Origin: Cetobacterium somerae
GTDB taxonomy: Bacteria > Fusobacteriota > Fusobacteriia > Fusobacteriales > Fusobacteriaceae
Direction: 5' to 3'
DNA length: 64,000 nt
NCBI RefSeq assembly: GCF_022430525.1
Contig: NZ_CP092522.1
Span: 1-64,000 of the forward strand
Part shown: one piece after another, positions 1-8,153 of the stretch
Position numbering within the stretch: position 1 is the first letter of the stretch
Layout: each line of letters starts with the position of its first letter
Made by a program: the position numbers and the translations under genes
Notes under the pieces: generated by a model
What the model was told of the DNA's origin: nothing
What the model saw: only the letters and a program-made list of their open reading frames with translations
The model's database searches: none

Positions 1-57
1 CATTTCGTCTTGATACTTTATTACATTTCCTAAATAACTATATAGTTTTTCTTCCAT
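1..57 (-). CDS. metI: Methionine ABC transporter permease, N-terminal fragment (metI-like)
   Basis: An open frame begins with ATG at 57 and runs off the left edge of the window; only 19 codons are visible (beginning MEEKLYSYLG). A strong GGAGG lies upstream at 68-72 inside the end of metN, and the start overlaps the metN stop by 20 bases, so the two are translationally coupled. The assignment rests on gene order, since metN is normally followed by the permease gene. The fragment is too short to show membrane segments or the permease EAA loop, so the family call is contextual. Confidence 0.55.
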   Translation of the reverse strand, partial: MEEKLYSYLGNVIKYQDEM

Positions 58-1072
58 TTTTTAAAACCTCCACATATATTTGATTTTTATTTAAATACTC
101 TATTGAATCTATAATATTTTTTTCATCTCCTCCTAGTTTTATAACTAAGTTTCCAATTGGAGTCTCTTTTATAATCTCTATATTTCCAAATAAAATACTA
201 GCATCAACATTGTACTCTCTAGAAACTCTTGAAATATAAGCTTCCTCTGTATCATTTCCAACATAAGATAGTTTTATTATTTTTTCATTTTGTTTAACTA
301 ATATATTTTCTAAGTAGTTATTTATTTTTTCTGTATTAAAAATAGATGACAAAAATCTCTTTGTTATTGGCTCTTTGGGTCTTGAAAAAATATTGATTAC
401 ATCTCCTGCTTCTTTGATAATACCCTCTTTCATAACAATAACACTATCACAAATTTCTTTTATAACTTCCATTTGATGAGTGATAAGAACTATTGTTACC
501 CCTAGTTCTCTATTGATTTTTTTTAGTAATTTTAGAATAGAAACTGTTGTTTCAGGATCTAGTGCTGATGTAGCTTCATCACATAAAATCAAATTTGGTC
601 TATTTGCTAAAGCTCTCGCTATTCCTACTCTTTGTTTTTGTCCTCCACTAAGCTGAGATGGATAACTGTATTTTTTATCTTTTAATCCAACTAAATCTAA
701 AAGTTCATCAACTCTTTCTTCTATCTCTTTTTTAGAAAGACCACTACCTTTAAGAGGGTATGCTATATTTTTAAAAACATTTCTACTTCTCATAAGATTA
801 AAATGCTGAAATATCATTCCTATTTTTTTTCTAGTTTCTCTTAAATCTTTAGATTCTAATTTGTTTAAAATAACTCCATCTATTATAATTTCTCCCGAAC
901 TTGGTGTTTCTAAAAGATTTATGCATCTAAGTAGAGTACTTTTTCCAGCTCCCGAATACCCTATTATTCCAGTTATCTCTCCTTTCTTAAAATCAAAAGA
1001 TAACTCTTTTAAAGCTTCAATACTTTGACCTTTATTTTCATAAGTTTTAATAATTTTCTTTAGTTGTATCAT
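38..1072 (-). CDS. metN: Methionine ABC transporter ATP-binding protein MetN
   Basis: 344-aa cytoplasmic ATPase energising methionine import together with the MetI permease and a MetQ-type binding protein (both outside or at the edge of the window). Walker A GYSGAGKST is at residues 38-46, the signature LSGGQKQR at about 141-148, and Walker B followed by a D-loop (CDEATSALDPE) just after. Residues about 265-340 form a C-terminal regulatory domain of the NIL type typical of MetN, which in the family senses intracellular methionine. AGGAGG lies 5 bases before the ATG. It is preceded by a leader with a methionine-rich peptide and an intrinsic terminator, so expression is probably attenuated by methionine supply. 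Length is normal for the family. Confidence 0.95.
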   Translation of the reverse strand: MIQLKKIIKTYENKGQSIEALKELSFDFKKGEITGIIGYSGAGKSTLLRCINLLETPSSGEIIIDGVILNKLESKDLRETRKKIGMIFQHFNLMRSRNVFKNIAYPLKGSGLSKKEIEERVDELLDLVGLKDKKYSYPSQLSGGQKQRVGIARALANRPNLILCDEATSALDPETTVSILKLLKKINRELGVTIVLITHQMEVIKEICDSVIVMKEGIIKEAGDVINIFSRPKEPITKRFLSSIFNTEKINNYLENILVKQNEKIIKLSYVGNDTEEAYISRVSREYNVDASILFGNIEIIKETPIGNLVIKLGGDEKNIIDSIEYLNKNQIYVEVLKNGRKTI

Positions 1073-1111
1073 CTGTTCCTCCTTGTAATATATTATGAGT
1101 TTTGAAAATTT

Positions 1112-1148
1112 AATAAAAAAAAGCTTGAGATTTAAAATCCCAAGCTTT
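1112..1148 (-). terminator. Attenuator terminator in the metNI leader
   Basis: On the minus strand the arms at 1139-1148 and 1120-1129 (AAAGCTTG.GA / TC.CAAGCTTT) form a stem followed by a run of T (1121-1112). It lies between the methionine-rich leader peptide and metN, so it would stop transcription before the operon. Its 5' arm (CTTGGGA, 1144-1138) can alternatively pair with CTCCCAAG at 1174-1167, which would destroy the terminator. Confidence 0.85.
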
Positions 1149-1164
1149 ATGTTAACAACTTTAT

Positions 1165-1209
1165 TCCTTGGGAGCTTCTCATTTAGTAAAGCAAAAATGA
1201 GTTCGTCCC
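1165..1209 (-). promoter_or_regulatory. Competing anti-terminator / protector hairpin of the metNI attenuator
   Basis: Downstream of the leader-peptide stop the RNA contains GGGA..CTCAT (1209-1197) complementary to ATGAG..CTCCC (about 1187-1170). The same CTCCCAAG segment (1174-1167) is complementary to the 5' arm of the terminator. The segments are therefore mutually exclusive partners, the hallmark of an attenuator. Which fold wins under methionine starvation cannot be settled by eye. Confidence 0.75.
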
Positions 1210-1220
1210 AAAATTAAAAA

Positions 1221-1298
1221 TTAATTTTTGGTTCCAACTCCCATAGGCATCATCATATTCATCATTGTAGTTTTTGATATTAAATTGTATGTTGTCAT
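1221..1298 (-). CDS. Methionine-rich leader peptide (25 aa) of the metNI operon
   Basis: ATG at 1298 is preceded by AGGAGTG (SD, about 9 bases upstream), and the frame ends in TAA at 1223-1221. Seven of 25 residues are Met, six of them in one eight-residue block (MMNMMMPM, codons at 1265-1242). It starts about 24 bases after the predicted transcription start and ends just before alternative RNA hairpins and an intrinsic terminator that precede metN. This is the architecture of ribosome-mediated attenuation leader peptides (trp, his and others), here with the amino acid the downstream transporter imports. It is far too short and biased to be an ordinary enzyme. Confidence 0.85.
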   Translation of the reverse strand: MTTYNLISKTTMMNMMMPMGVGTKN

Positions 1299-1328
1299 CT
1301 CAACCACTCCTATAAATTATTTTTAAGT

Positions 1329-1357
1329 ATACTAACATATGAAAATTTTTATGTCAA
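1329..1357 (-). promoter_or_regulatory. Sigma70-type promoter of the metNI leader
   Basis: Minus-strand TTGACA (1357-1352), a 17-bp spacer and TAGTAT (1334-1329). Transcription should begin near 1322, giving a leader of about 210 bases up to the attenuator. Confidence 0.85.
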
Positions 1358-1374
1358 ATTAATTTTTTATTTTT

Positions 1375-1938
1375 TTATTTAACCTCTATATTTTTTATTA
1401 TTTTTGCTGGATTTCCACCTATTACAACATTATCAGGAAAACTTTTCGTAACAACAGATCCTGCAGCTACTACGACATTATTTCCTAAGGTTACTCCTGG
1501 AGCTATAACAGATCTTCCTCCTATCCAAACATTATCACCAATTTTTACTGGCTTTCCAAACTCTTTTCCTGAATTTCTTTCCATTGGATCTATTGGATGT
1601 GTTGCAGAATAAATATGAACTCCTGGAGCTAACATAGCGTTAACACCAATTATAATTGGACAAATATCTAAGAGTAAGCAATCATAGTTTGAATAAAAAT
1701 TTTCTCCAATTTCAATATTATATCCATATTCAACTCTAAAATTTGATTCAATATGTAAATCCTTTCCTGTTTTTCCTAAAAAACTTTGAATCATTTTTTT
1801 TCTTAAATCATAATTTGTATCATCTGTTAAATTATATTCTCTACAAAATCTCTTAGCAGCCTCTTTATCTTTCACTAACTGTTCGTCATTAGGATTATAC
1901 ATTTCCCCAGCTATCATCTTTTCTCTTTCAGTTCTCAT
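1375..1938 (-). CDS. maa: Maltose/galactoside O-acetyltransferase family (left-handed beta-helix)
   Basis: 187 aa, cytoplasmic. The N-terminal helical region opens MRTEREKMIAGEMYNP, as in Maa/LacA enzymes, and is followed by hexapeptide repeats (about residues 65-185) with the catalytic-region signature HIYSATHPID. The family transfers acetyl from acetyl-CoA to the 6-hydroxyl of glucose, maltose or galactosides. The start is supported by GGGGAGAGG just upstream. It lies 22 bases after the phosphatase gene on the same strand and may be co-transcribed with it and with the LacI-type regulator. No clear terminator hairpin follows; the metNI promoter begins at once. The exact sugar acceptor cannot be read from sequence. 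Confidence 0.9.
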   Translation of the reverse strand: MRTEREKMIAGEMYNPNDEQLVKDKEAAKRFCREYNLTDDTNYDLRKKMIQSFLGKTGKDLHIESNFRVEYGYNIEIGENFYSNYDCLLLDICPIIIGVNAMLAPGVHIYSATHPIDPMERNSGKEFGKPVKIGDNVWIGGRSVIAPGVTLGNNVVVAAGSVVTKSFPDNVVIGGNPAKIIKNIEVK

Positions 1939-1960
1939 ACCTCTCCCCTTTTACTATATT

Positions 1961-3253
1961 CTATGATGCTTTAAAATACTTCACTTCATCGACTATTGTA
2001 TCATATTTTTTTATTTTTAAATCATTTATTACTTTCTCATAATATTTTCTTACATCATCCCATTTATAATATGGTTTCATATTGCTTTCTATAGGAAAAT
2101 TAATCTCCTTTTCATTGTAAAGCATTTTTACTAAAATATCATTTTTTTCATTTTTATAAAAAATCCACTGAATATTAGCTCCCATTGGAGAAACTTCATA
2201 ATCTTTCCAAATATTTTCAACGTTATTTAAATCATTAGTTTGCTTTGATGCAAAATCAATTTTTAATAAACTTGCAAAAGGAACCACTGTTTCTGCGTGA
2301 GCAAATCTTAAATTTGCTGCTATATTTTCATTCTTAATAGCATTTTCTGATGTTGACAAAAAATCTTCTAAAAGAGCAAAAGAAATATCCATTGGTAAAT
2401 TTTGTCCCACACTACTTGGTCCTTTTTCTAAATACATTGATAAATTTTTATTAGCCCAAAAATATTTTAATTCTTCCTGTGTAAAGTATTTACTTAACCC
2501 TACATTTTCTCCTATATCATATTGATTTGTATATAACCCATATAAGTCTGTTGTAAATTTCAAACTATTTTTAGCACTTAACATATCTTTACTCTTAAAA
2601 ATTCTATTAGTTATTTCAAGATATACTTTACTTCTATTTTGAAAACTATTTAACATAGTTTTCCAATCTCCATTTTCTTTAAATTCTATATATTCAAGGT
2701 TTAAATCAAAAAATCTTAAAATTGGATCTACTTTTTCATTTATTTTTGTTTTTACATTATCTTCTGAAATATTCTCTTTAAATGTTTTCAAAAATTCATT
2801 CATACTTTCTTGAGTTCTTTTTACATAAGTTGCTTCAGCTAAAATTTCTCTGTTTTTTTTAAATACTTGAGGATAATTTTTATACATCCTCTTTCCTATT
2901 CCAAACTCCATATTCTTCCCTATTTGAGATAAAAGGCCATATTTTTTCTCTTCAGAATTTTTCAATTGTAAAACATCTTTTAATAACTCCTCACCTAAAG
3001 GTGTCAGCTCTTTTCTCTCACTAGCTTCTGTTAATTCATTAAGAATTTTATCTATAGATTTAGAACTACTCAAATATCTTGCTCCATGTCTTCCTAAATG
3101 ATTTATATAGAATGGTATAAACCCCTCTGGTACTTTTGTATAATTTTCATCTACTTTTACATAAAGAGTCTGACTTCCCAAAAAATTATTATCTTGTGCA
3201 AAATTAGATAAATACATCAATATAAATAAAAAAAGACATTTTATTATTTTCAT
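1961..3253 (-). CDS. Secreted histidine-type phosphatase, MINPP (inositol polyphosphate phosphatase)-like
   Basis: 430 aa. The start chosen is the ATG at 3253 behind GGGAGGAG; an in-frame ATG further upstream would place extra residues before an otherwise clean signal peptide (MKIIKCLFLFILMYLSNFAQ). The histidine-phosphatase motif GRHGARYL lies near residue 50 and the distal motif AHAET near residue 320. HAE in place of HD is characteristic of multiple inositol polyphosphate phosphatases, which dephosphorylate phytate in the periplasm or outside the cell. It sits 32 bases downstream of the LacI-type regulator and upstream of an acetyltransferase. Substrate is inferred from family motifs only; other acid phosphatase activity is possible. 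Confidence 0.75.
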   Translation of the reverse strand: MKIIKCLFLFILMYLSNFAQDNNFLGSQTLYVKVDENYTKVPEGFIPFYINHLGRHGARYLSSSKSIDKILNELTEASERKELTPLGEELLKDVLQLKNSEEKKYGLLSQIGKNMEFGIGKRMYKNYPQVFKKNREILAEATYVKRTQESMNEFLKTFKENISEDNVKTKINEKVDPILRFFDLNLEYIEFKENGDWKTMLNSFQNRSKVYLEITNRIFKSKDMLSAKNSLKFTTDLYGLYTNQYDIGENVGLSKYFTQEELKYFWANKNLSMYLEKGPSSVGQNLPMDISFALLEDFLSTSENAIKNENIAANLRFAHAETVVPFASLLKIDFASKQTNDLNNVENIWKDYEVSPMGANIQWIFYKNEKNDILVKMLYNEKEINFPIESNMKPYYKWDDVRKYYEKVINDLKIKKYDTIVDEVKYFKAS

Positions 3254-3285
3254 AATTTCTCCTCCCATATTAATAAATTCATTTA

Positions 3286-4278
3286 TCAACTATTCAATTT
3301 CTTTACGCTTTTTCTTTCTAAAAATTTAAACTCTATTTTTTGAATTTTTGGAATCTTTTCTTTATTTAAAAGCTTTACAATACTTTCTGCTGCTAATTCC
3401 CCAGTTAAAGAGTTATAAAACTTTATTGTTGTAAGAGACGGAGAAATTAAATCTGAAATTTTATATCCACCAAATCCCACAATTGATACCTCTTCAGGTA
3501 TCTTTATTTCTAACTTATTTAAAGCTTTTATTGCACCAAAGGCCATGTTATCAGTTGCACAAATTATACAAGTAGGTTTTCTTTTTTTCATATAGTTATA
3601 AATGAGTTTTTCTGTAGAGTCCATTGAAAAATCACTAATCTCTACATCAACCTTTATATTATTTATTAACATTTTATCTATTACAGCCTTTTTTCTTACT
3701 ATTCCAACTAATATATCATTTTCATCAACACTTACATAAAGAATATCTTTATGATTAGAATTTAGTATATACTCTCCCATAACTTGTCCAGCTTTTTCTT
3801 CATCGTTAACTATACAATAAGTTTCTTCACAAATTTGACCTATAAAAAGCACTGGAATTTTACTTTTCTTTACAAAATCTTTATGTTTTTTTGTAACTTC
3901 TGTAGCTATCAATATTATTCCTTCTACATTTAATCTAGATAGATTCTCTAAATTAGATATCTCTAAAGAAACATTATGATTTGTATTAATTATTAGAGGA
4001 ATATACCCCAGTTCTCTTAGTCTATTATCTAAATTCATCAAAATAGTAGATGTAATTGTAGAATCTAAACATGGTACAATTACTCCTATAAATCTGTTAT
4101 TTTTTGCTTTTATTCCCCTTGCAAAAACATTTGGTTCATAATTATTTTCATTAATAACTTTTTCTATTTTTTCCCTAACACTTTCACTTACATAGCCATC
4201 ATTAAAAAATCTAGATATAGTGCTTTTTCCAACTCCTGAAAGTTCAGCTATCTCTTTTATTGTTAATTTTTTTTTCAT
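3286..4278 (-). CDS. scrR: LacI-family repressor of the sucrose operon
   Basis: 330 aa. An N-terminal helix-turn-helix (TIKEIAELSGVGKSTISRFF, about residues 5-25) with a hinge helix is followed by a periplasmic-binding-protein-like sugar domain (about 60-330). It is transcribed divergently from the sucrose PTS gene, with a dyad TGGGA....TCCCA in the intervening promoter that is the probable operator. LacI-type ScrR proteins bind sucrose or fructose phosphates as inducer. The upstream SD is weak (GGCGG). The phosphatase and acetyltransferase genes follow on the same strand with a short gap, so the regulator may head a three-gene unit. Confidence 0.88.
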   Translation of the reverse strand: MKKKLTIKEIAELSGVGKSTISRFFNDGYVSESVREKIEKVINENNYEPNVFARGIKAKNNRFIGVIVPCLDSTITSTILMNLDNRLRELGYIPLIINTNHNVSLEISNLENLSRLNVEGIILIATEVTKKHKDFVKKSKIPVLFIGQICEETYCIVNDEEKAGQVMGEYILNSNHKDILYVSVDENDILVGIVRKKAVIDKMLINNIKVDVEISDFSMDSTEKLIYNYMKKRKPTCIICATDNMAFGAIKALNKLEIKIPEEVSIVGFGGYKISDLISPSLTTIKFYNSLTGELAAESIVKLLNKEKIPKIQKIEFKFLERKSVKKLNS

Positions 4279-4413
4279 TTTATACCGCCTATTTTTTTCA
4301 TTAAGTAATTATAATATTTATTTTTTAAAAAAACAAAATTAATTTTTTAATGCTTTAAAATAGAAAAAATAGTTTGGTTTTCAAAAGTAAAATATTATTT
4401 TAAAAATAATATA

Positions 4414-4466
4414 TTGACTTTTTTTTAAAAATATATTAAATTTAATAATATGTGGGAACGGTCCCA
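4414..4466 (+). promoter_or_regulatory. scr promoter and LacI-type operator
   Basis: TTGACT at 4414-4419 is followed by an AT-rich -10 region (around 4433-4450) and by the interrupted dyad TGGGAACGGTCCCA at 4453-4466 with a central CG typical of LacI-family operators. Its place just downstream of the -10 would let the repressor block transcription. It lies between the divergent repressor and PTS genes. Confidence 0.75.
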
Positions 4467-4500
4467 TATATTCAAAACTATTTTTATTTTTGGAGGAGAA

Positions 4501-5871
4501 ATGGACTATCAAAAAATTGCTGATTTTATTATTGAGAATATTGGAAATGAAAAAAACATCTCTACTATAGGGCATTGTGCAACAAGATTAAGAGTTGTTG
4601 TTAAAGATCAAAATATTGTTAATTTAGAAAATTTAAAAAAGAATCCTGATATAAAGGGAGCTTTTTTTTCAAACGGACAGCTTCAAATTATCTTAGGACA
4701 AGGCGCAGTAAATAAAGTTTGTAGTATTATTTTAGGAGAAGCTCATATTGAAGAATCGTCTTTAGAAGATATAAAAAAAGATCAAGTAAAAAATTTAAAT
4801 ATTTTCCAAAGATTTGCTAGAACTTTATCTAATATTTTTGTACCTATTATTCCTGCTATCGTTGCTAGTGGATTATTAATGGGTGTTTTAGGTATGGGTA
4901 AAACATTTGGGTGGTTTACTAGTGACTCATCTTTATTTGAACTTTTAGATATGTTTTCTAATACTGCCTTTGTTTTTCTGCCTATTATCCTTGCTTTTTC
5001 TGCTGCCAAAGAATTTGGAGCTAATCCATATCTTGCAGCTGCTCTTGGTGGGATTCTAATTCATCCAGCTCTACAAAATGCATGGACAGTTGGAAATGGA
5101 ATTTCAGGCTATTTTACTCTATTTGGCATGAATTTTGCTAAAATTGGCTATCAAGGAACTGTTTTACCTATTTTAATTGCTGTTTGGGTTATGAGTATAA
5201 TTGAAAAAAATTTAAGAAAAGTAATTCCTAACATGTTCGATATTATTCTAACACCATTCTTAACGATTTTAATAACAGGATTTGTAAGTATCACTTTAAT
5301 TGGACCTTTAGGTAGGGTTGTTGGTGATGGAATATCTTTTGGTTTAGAATACATTTATACAACTTTAGGAGTCTTTGCTGGTATTCTTTTAGGTGGAAGT
5401 TACTCATCTATTGTTATAACTGGAATGCATCATAGTTTTCATGCTATTGAAGCTAATCTTTTAGCTAATCCGAATATTGGTAAAAACTTTTTACTTCCTA
5501 TTTGGTCTATGGCCAATGTTGCCCAAGGTGGAGCAGCTATGGCTGTATTTTTAAAAAGTAAAAATACAACACTTAAATCAATAGCATTACCTGCAGGACT
5601 TTCTTGCTTACTTGGAATTACAGAAGCCGCTTTATTTGGAGTTAATTTAAGACTTGGTAAACCATTTATTGGAGCTGTTATTGGTGGCGCCCTTGGCGGA
5701 GCATATATTACACTAACTAAGGTTACTATGAACGCTGTTGGTGTTACAGGAATTCCAGGTATATCAATTGTTCAACCTGAATCTATGTTAAACTACATCA
5801 TTGCACTTTTAATAAGCTTTATTGGAGCAGGAATTGCTACAATTATTCTTGGATTTAAAGATGAGGTGTAA
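4501..5871 (+). CDS. scrA: Sucrose-type PTS permease, EIIBC
   Basis: 456 aa inner-membrane permease that imports sucrose while phosphorylating it to sucrose-6-phosphate. Start is the ATG at 4501 behind GGAGGAG; a longer in-frame ATG at 4450 would begin inside the operator and lacks an SD. The EIIB domain (about residues 1-85) carries the phosphorylated cysteine in GHCATRLRVVV (Cys26). The EIIC domain follows with about ten membrane segments and the GMHHSFHAIEANLL and GITEAALFGVNLR motifs. There is no EIIA domain, so a glucose-type EIIA must be supplied elsewhere. It is followed after 3 bases by the sucrose-6-phosphate hydrolase gene. Confidence 0.92.
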   Translation: MDYQKIADFIIENIGNEKNISTIGHCATRLRVVVKDQNIVNLENLKKNPDIKGAFFSNGQLQIILGQGAVNKVCSIILGEAHIEESSLEDIKKDQVKNLNIFQRFARTLSNIFVPIIPAIVASGLLMGVLGMGKTFGWFTSDSSLFELLDMFSNTAFVFLPIILAFSAAKEFGANPYLAAALGGILIHPALQNAWTVGNGISGYFTLFGMNFAKIGYQGTVLPILIAVWVMSIIEKNLRKVIPNMFDIILTPFLTILITGFVSITLIGPLGRVVGDGISFGLEYIYTTLGVFAGILLGGSYSSIVITGMHHSFHAIEANLLANPNIGKNFLLPIWSMANVAQGGAAMAVFLKSKNTTLKSIALPAGLSCLLGITEAALFGVNLRLGKPFIGAVIGGALGGAYITLTKVTMNAVGVTGIPGISIVQPESMLNYIIALLISFIGAGIATIILGFKDEV

Positions 5872-5874
5872 AAT

Positions 5875-7227
5875 ATGTGGAAAAATAAATTTCATATTTC
5901 TCCACCATTTGGGTTATTAAATGATCCTAATGGTCTTATCTTTTGGAATAACGAATATCATATTTTTTATCAATGGAATCCCAATGCTTGTGAACACGCT
6001 TCTAAACATTGGGCTCATTTAAAAAGTAAAAATCTAGTTGATTGGGAATCCTTACCTATAGCTTTATCCCCAAATGATTGGTTTGACAAAAATGGTTGTT
6101 ATTCTGGAAGTGCCATTGAAAAAGATAATAAACTTTATCTGTTTTATACTGGAAATGTTAAAAATAATAACGTTAGAGAGAGTTACCAGTGTTTAGCAAT
6201 CTCAACAAATGGTATTGACTTTGAAAAGAAAGGTCCTGTTATTCATGATAAAGATATTCCTAAAGAATATACTAAGCACTTTAGAGATCCTAAAGTTTTT
6301 ATAAAAGATGGAGTTTATAAAATGGTTCTTGGGGCTCAAAGAGTTGATCTAACTGGGACTATAGTTGTTTTTTCGTCTCATAATTTAATTGATTGGAGTT
6401 TTGAGCAAGAAATTATCAATGGAAATTTCGGATTCATGTGTGAGTGCCCAGATTTTATTGAAGATAAGAAGAATAAGGCTCTAATTTTATCACCTCAAGG
6501 AATTAAAGCTGATGGAGATTTATTTAATAATAGATATCAATCTGGTTATATAATTAGAGATTTGTATGATATCGAAAAAAATGATTTCATTGAACTTGAT
6601 AGGGGATTTGAATTTTATGCGCCTCAAACATTTAAAGATGAAAATAATAAAAATATTTTAATTGGTTGGATAGGCATGCCTGAAGAATTAGAGCATCCGT
6701 CTATCGAAAAAGAAAATTGGGTACATTCTTTAACTATTCCAAGAGTATTAGAAATTAAAAAAAATAAGATTTTCCAAAAACCACATAATAATTTGAAAAA
6801 ATTAAGAAAAGAAAAAATTATAATAGAAAGTATATACTTAGAGAATACTATCGACCTTTCAAGGTATAATATTTCAGGAGATACTTATGAACTTATCATA
6901 CATTTAAATGATTTTTCTGAAGATATAGAAATTGACTTAAGAAAAAATGGAAACGAAAGAACTACTTTTTCTTTTGATTCTATTAAAAAAAGGGCATCTT
7001 TAAATAGAAATTTTTCTGGTTACGGTTATAAAGGGATTAGAAAATGTTATCTTAAAGATTTAAAAAAAATACATATTTTTGTAGATAAATGTTCTGTTGA
7101 AATATTTTTAAATGACGGAGAAGAAGTCTTTACTGGAAATATCTATCCAAATAAAGATAGTTTAGGTATTGAAATTAGAAGTAAAATGTTGTTTACTATA
7201 CCTAAGATAGAATTTTATAAATTTTAA
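5875..7227 (+). CDS. scrB: Sucrose-6-phosphate hydrolase (GH32)
   Basis: 450 aa, cytoplasmic. It splits sucrose-6-phosphate into glucose-6-phosphate and fructose. The GH32 nucleophile motif LNDPNGL places the catalytic Asp at residue 17, the FRDPK motif (stabiliser Asp) is near residue 140, and the acid/base glutamate is in CECPD near 190. A five-bladed propeller (about 1-300) is followed by the C-terminal beta-sandwich (about 320-450). GATGAGGTG precedes the ATG. It belongs to the tight operon permease-hydrolase-fructokinase. Confidence 0.94.
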   Translation: MWKNKFHISPPFGLLNDPNGLIFWNNEYHIFYQWNPNACEHASKHWAHLKSKNLVDWESLPIALSPNDWFDKNGCYSGSAIEKDNKLYLFYTGNVKNNNVRESYQCLAISTNGIDFEKKGPVIHDKDIPKEYTKHFRDPKVFIKDGVYKMVLGAQRVDLTGTIVVFSSHNLIDWSFEQEIINGNFGFMCECPDFIEDKKNKALILSPQGIKADGDLFNNRYQSGYIIRDLYDIEKNDFIELDRGFEFYAPQTFKDENNKNILIGWIGMPEELEHPSIEKENWVHSLTIPRVLEIKKNKIFQKPHNNLKKLRKEKIIIESIYLENTIDLSRYNISGDTYELIIHLNDFSEDIEIDLRKNGNERTTFSFDSIKKRASLNRNFSGYGYKGIRKCYLKDLKKIHIFVDKCSVEIFLNDGEEVFTGNIYPNKDSLGIEIRSKMLFTIPKIEFYKF

Positions 7228-7239
7228 TTGGAGGATTTT

Positions 7240-8106
7240 ATGAAACTAGGAGCTATTGAAGCTGGAGGAACAAAATTTGTATGTGGAATTGCTGATGAAA
7301 ACGGTAATATTTTAGAAAGAGTTAGTTTTCCTACTGAAACACCTGAAATCACTTTACAAAAAGTTTATGATTTTTTTAAAAATAAGGGAGTTGAAGCTAT
7401 TGGAGTTGGCTCGTTTGGTCCAATTGATCCAAATCCAAATTCTGAAACTTATGGATATATAACTAAAACTCCAAAAAAATATTGGAGTGACTTCAATTTA
7501 ATTGGTGAGTTACAAATAAATTTAAATATTCCTATGGCTTTTGATACAGATGTTAATGGTGCTGCGTTAGGTGAAGCCACTTGGGGAGCTGCAAAAGGAT
7601 TAAAAAATTGTCTTTATCTTACAATTGGAACTGGAATTGGTGGTGGAGCACTAGTTTCAGGAAAATTAGTACATGGAATGCTTCATCCTGAGATGGGACA
7701 TATTTTTATTAGAAGACATGAAAGTGATTCATATATTGGAAAATGTCCATTTCATAAAGATTGTTTTGAAGGATTAGCATCTGGACCAGCTATTGAAGAA
7801 AGATGGGGAATAAAAGCTTACGAACTTCCTATTGATCATGAGGCTTGGAAACTTGAAGCCTACTATATTGCCCAAGCTCTTGTAAATTATATTTTAACTA
7901 TTTCACCAGAAAAAATAATTCTTGGTGGTGGAGTTATGAAGCAAGCTCAACTGTTTCCTTTAATTAGAGAAAATGTAAAAGAGATGTTAAACAACTATGT
8001 TCAAACTAAAGAGATTTTAGAAGATATTGATAATTATATTGTTTATCCAGGTCTTGGTGATAATGCTGGATTATTAGGTTGTATAGCGCTTGCGTTAAAT
8101 ATATAA
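7240..8106 (+). CDS. scrK: Fructokinase, ROK family
   Basis: 288 aa. It phosphorylates the fructose released by the hydrolase to fructose-6-phosphate. The start chosen is the ATG at 7240 behind TTGGAGG; a TTG at 7228 is part of that SD. Visible are the N-terminal phosphate loop GAIEAGGTKF, the catalytic-Asp region FDTDVNGAALGE near residue 103, the ATP motif GTGIGGG, and a zinc-binding block GKCPFHKDCFEGL after GHIF. These match the zinc-containing ROK fructokinases. It is the last gene of the sucrose operon; a terminator follows. Confidence 0.94.
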   Translation: MKLGAIEAGGTKFVCGIADENGNILERVSFPTETPEITLQKVYDFFKNKGVEAIGVGSFGPIDPNPNSETYGYITKTPKKYWSDFNLIGELQINLNIPMAFDTDVNGAALGEATWGAAKGLKNCLYLTIGTGIGGGALVSGKLVHGMLHPEMGHIFIRRHESDSYIGKCPFHKDCFEGLASGPAIEERWGIKAYELPIDHEAWKLEAYYIAQALVNYILTISPEKIILGGGVMKQAQLFPLIRENVKEMLNNYVQTKEILEDIDNYIVYPGLGDNAGLLGCIALALNI

Positions 8107-8114
8107 TAAATTCA

Positions 8115-8151
8115 TAAAAAAATCTCAATCTAGAAAGATTGAGATTTTTTT
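8115..8151. terminator. Bidirectional terminator between scrK and the PTS EIIC gene
   Basis: AATCTCAATC and GATTGAGATT form a 10-bp stem around a short loop, with A-runs on the left and T-runs on the right, so it can stop both convergent transcripts. Confidence 0.9.
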
Positions 8152-8153
8152 AT

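Noticed and set aside
1112-1322. SAM riboswitch or T-box upstream of metN
   Set aside because: None of the conserved SAM-I core or T-box sequence (AGGGTGGNACCGCG) is present; the Met-rich ORF and competing stems explain the leader better.
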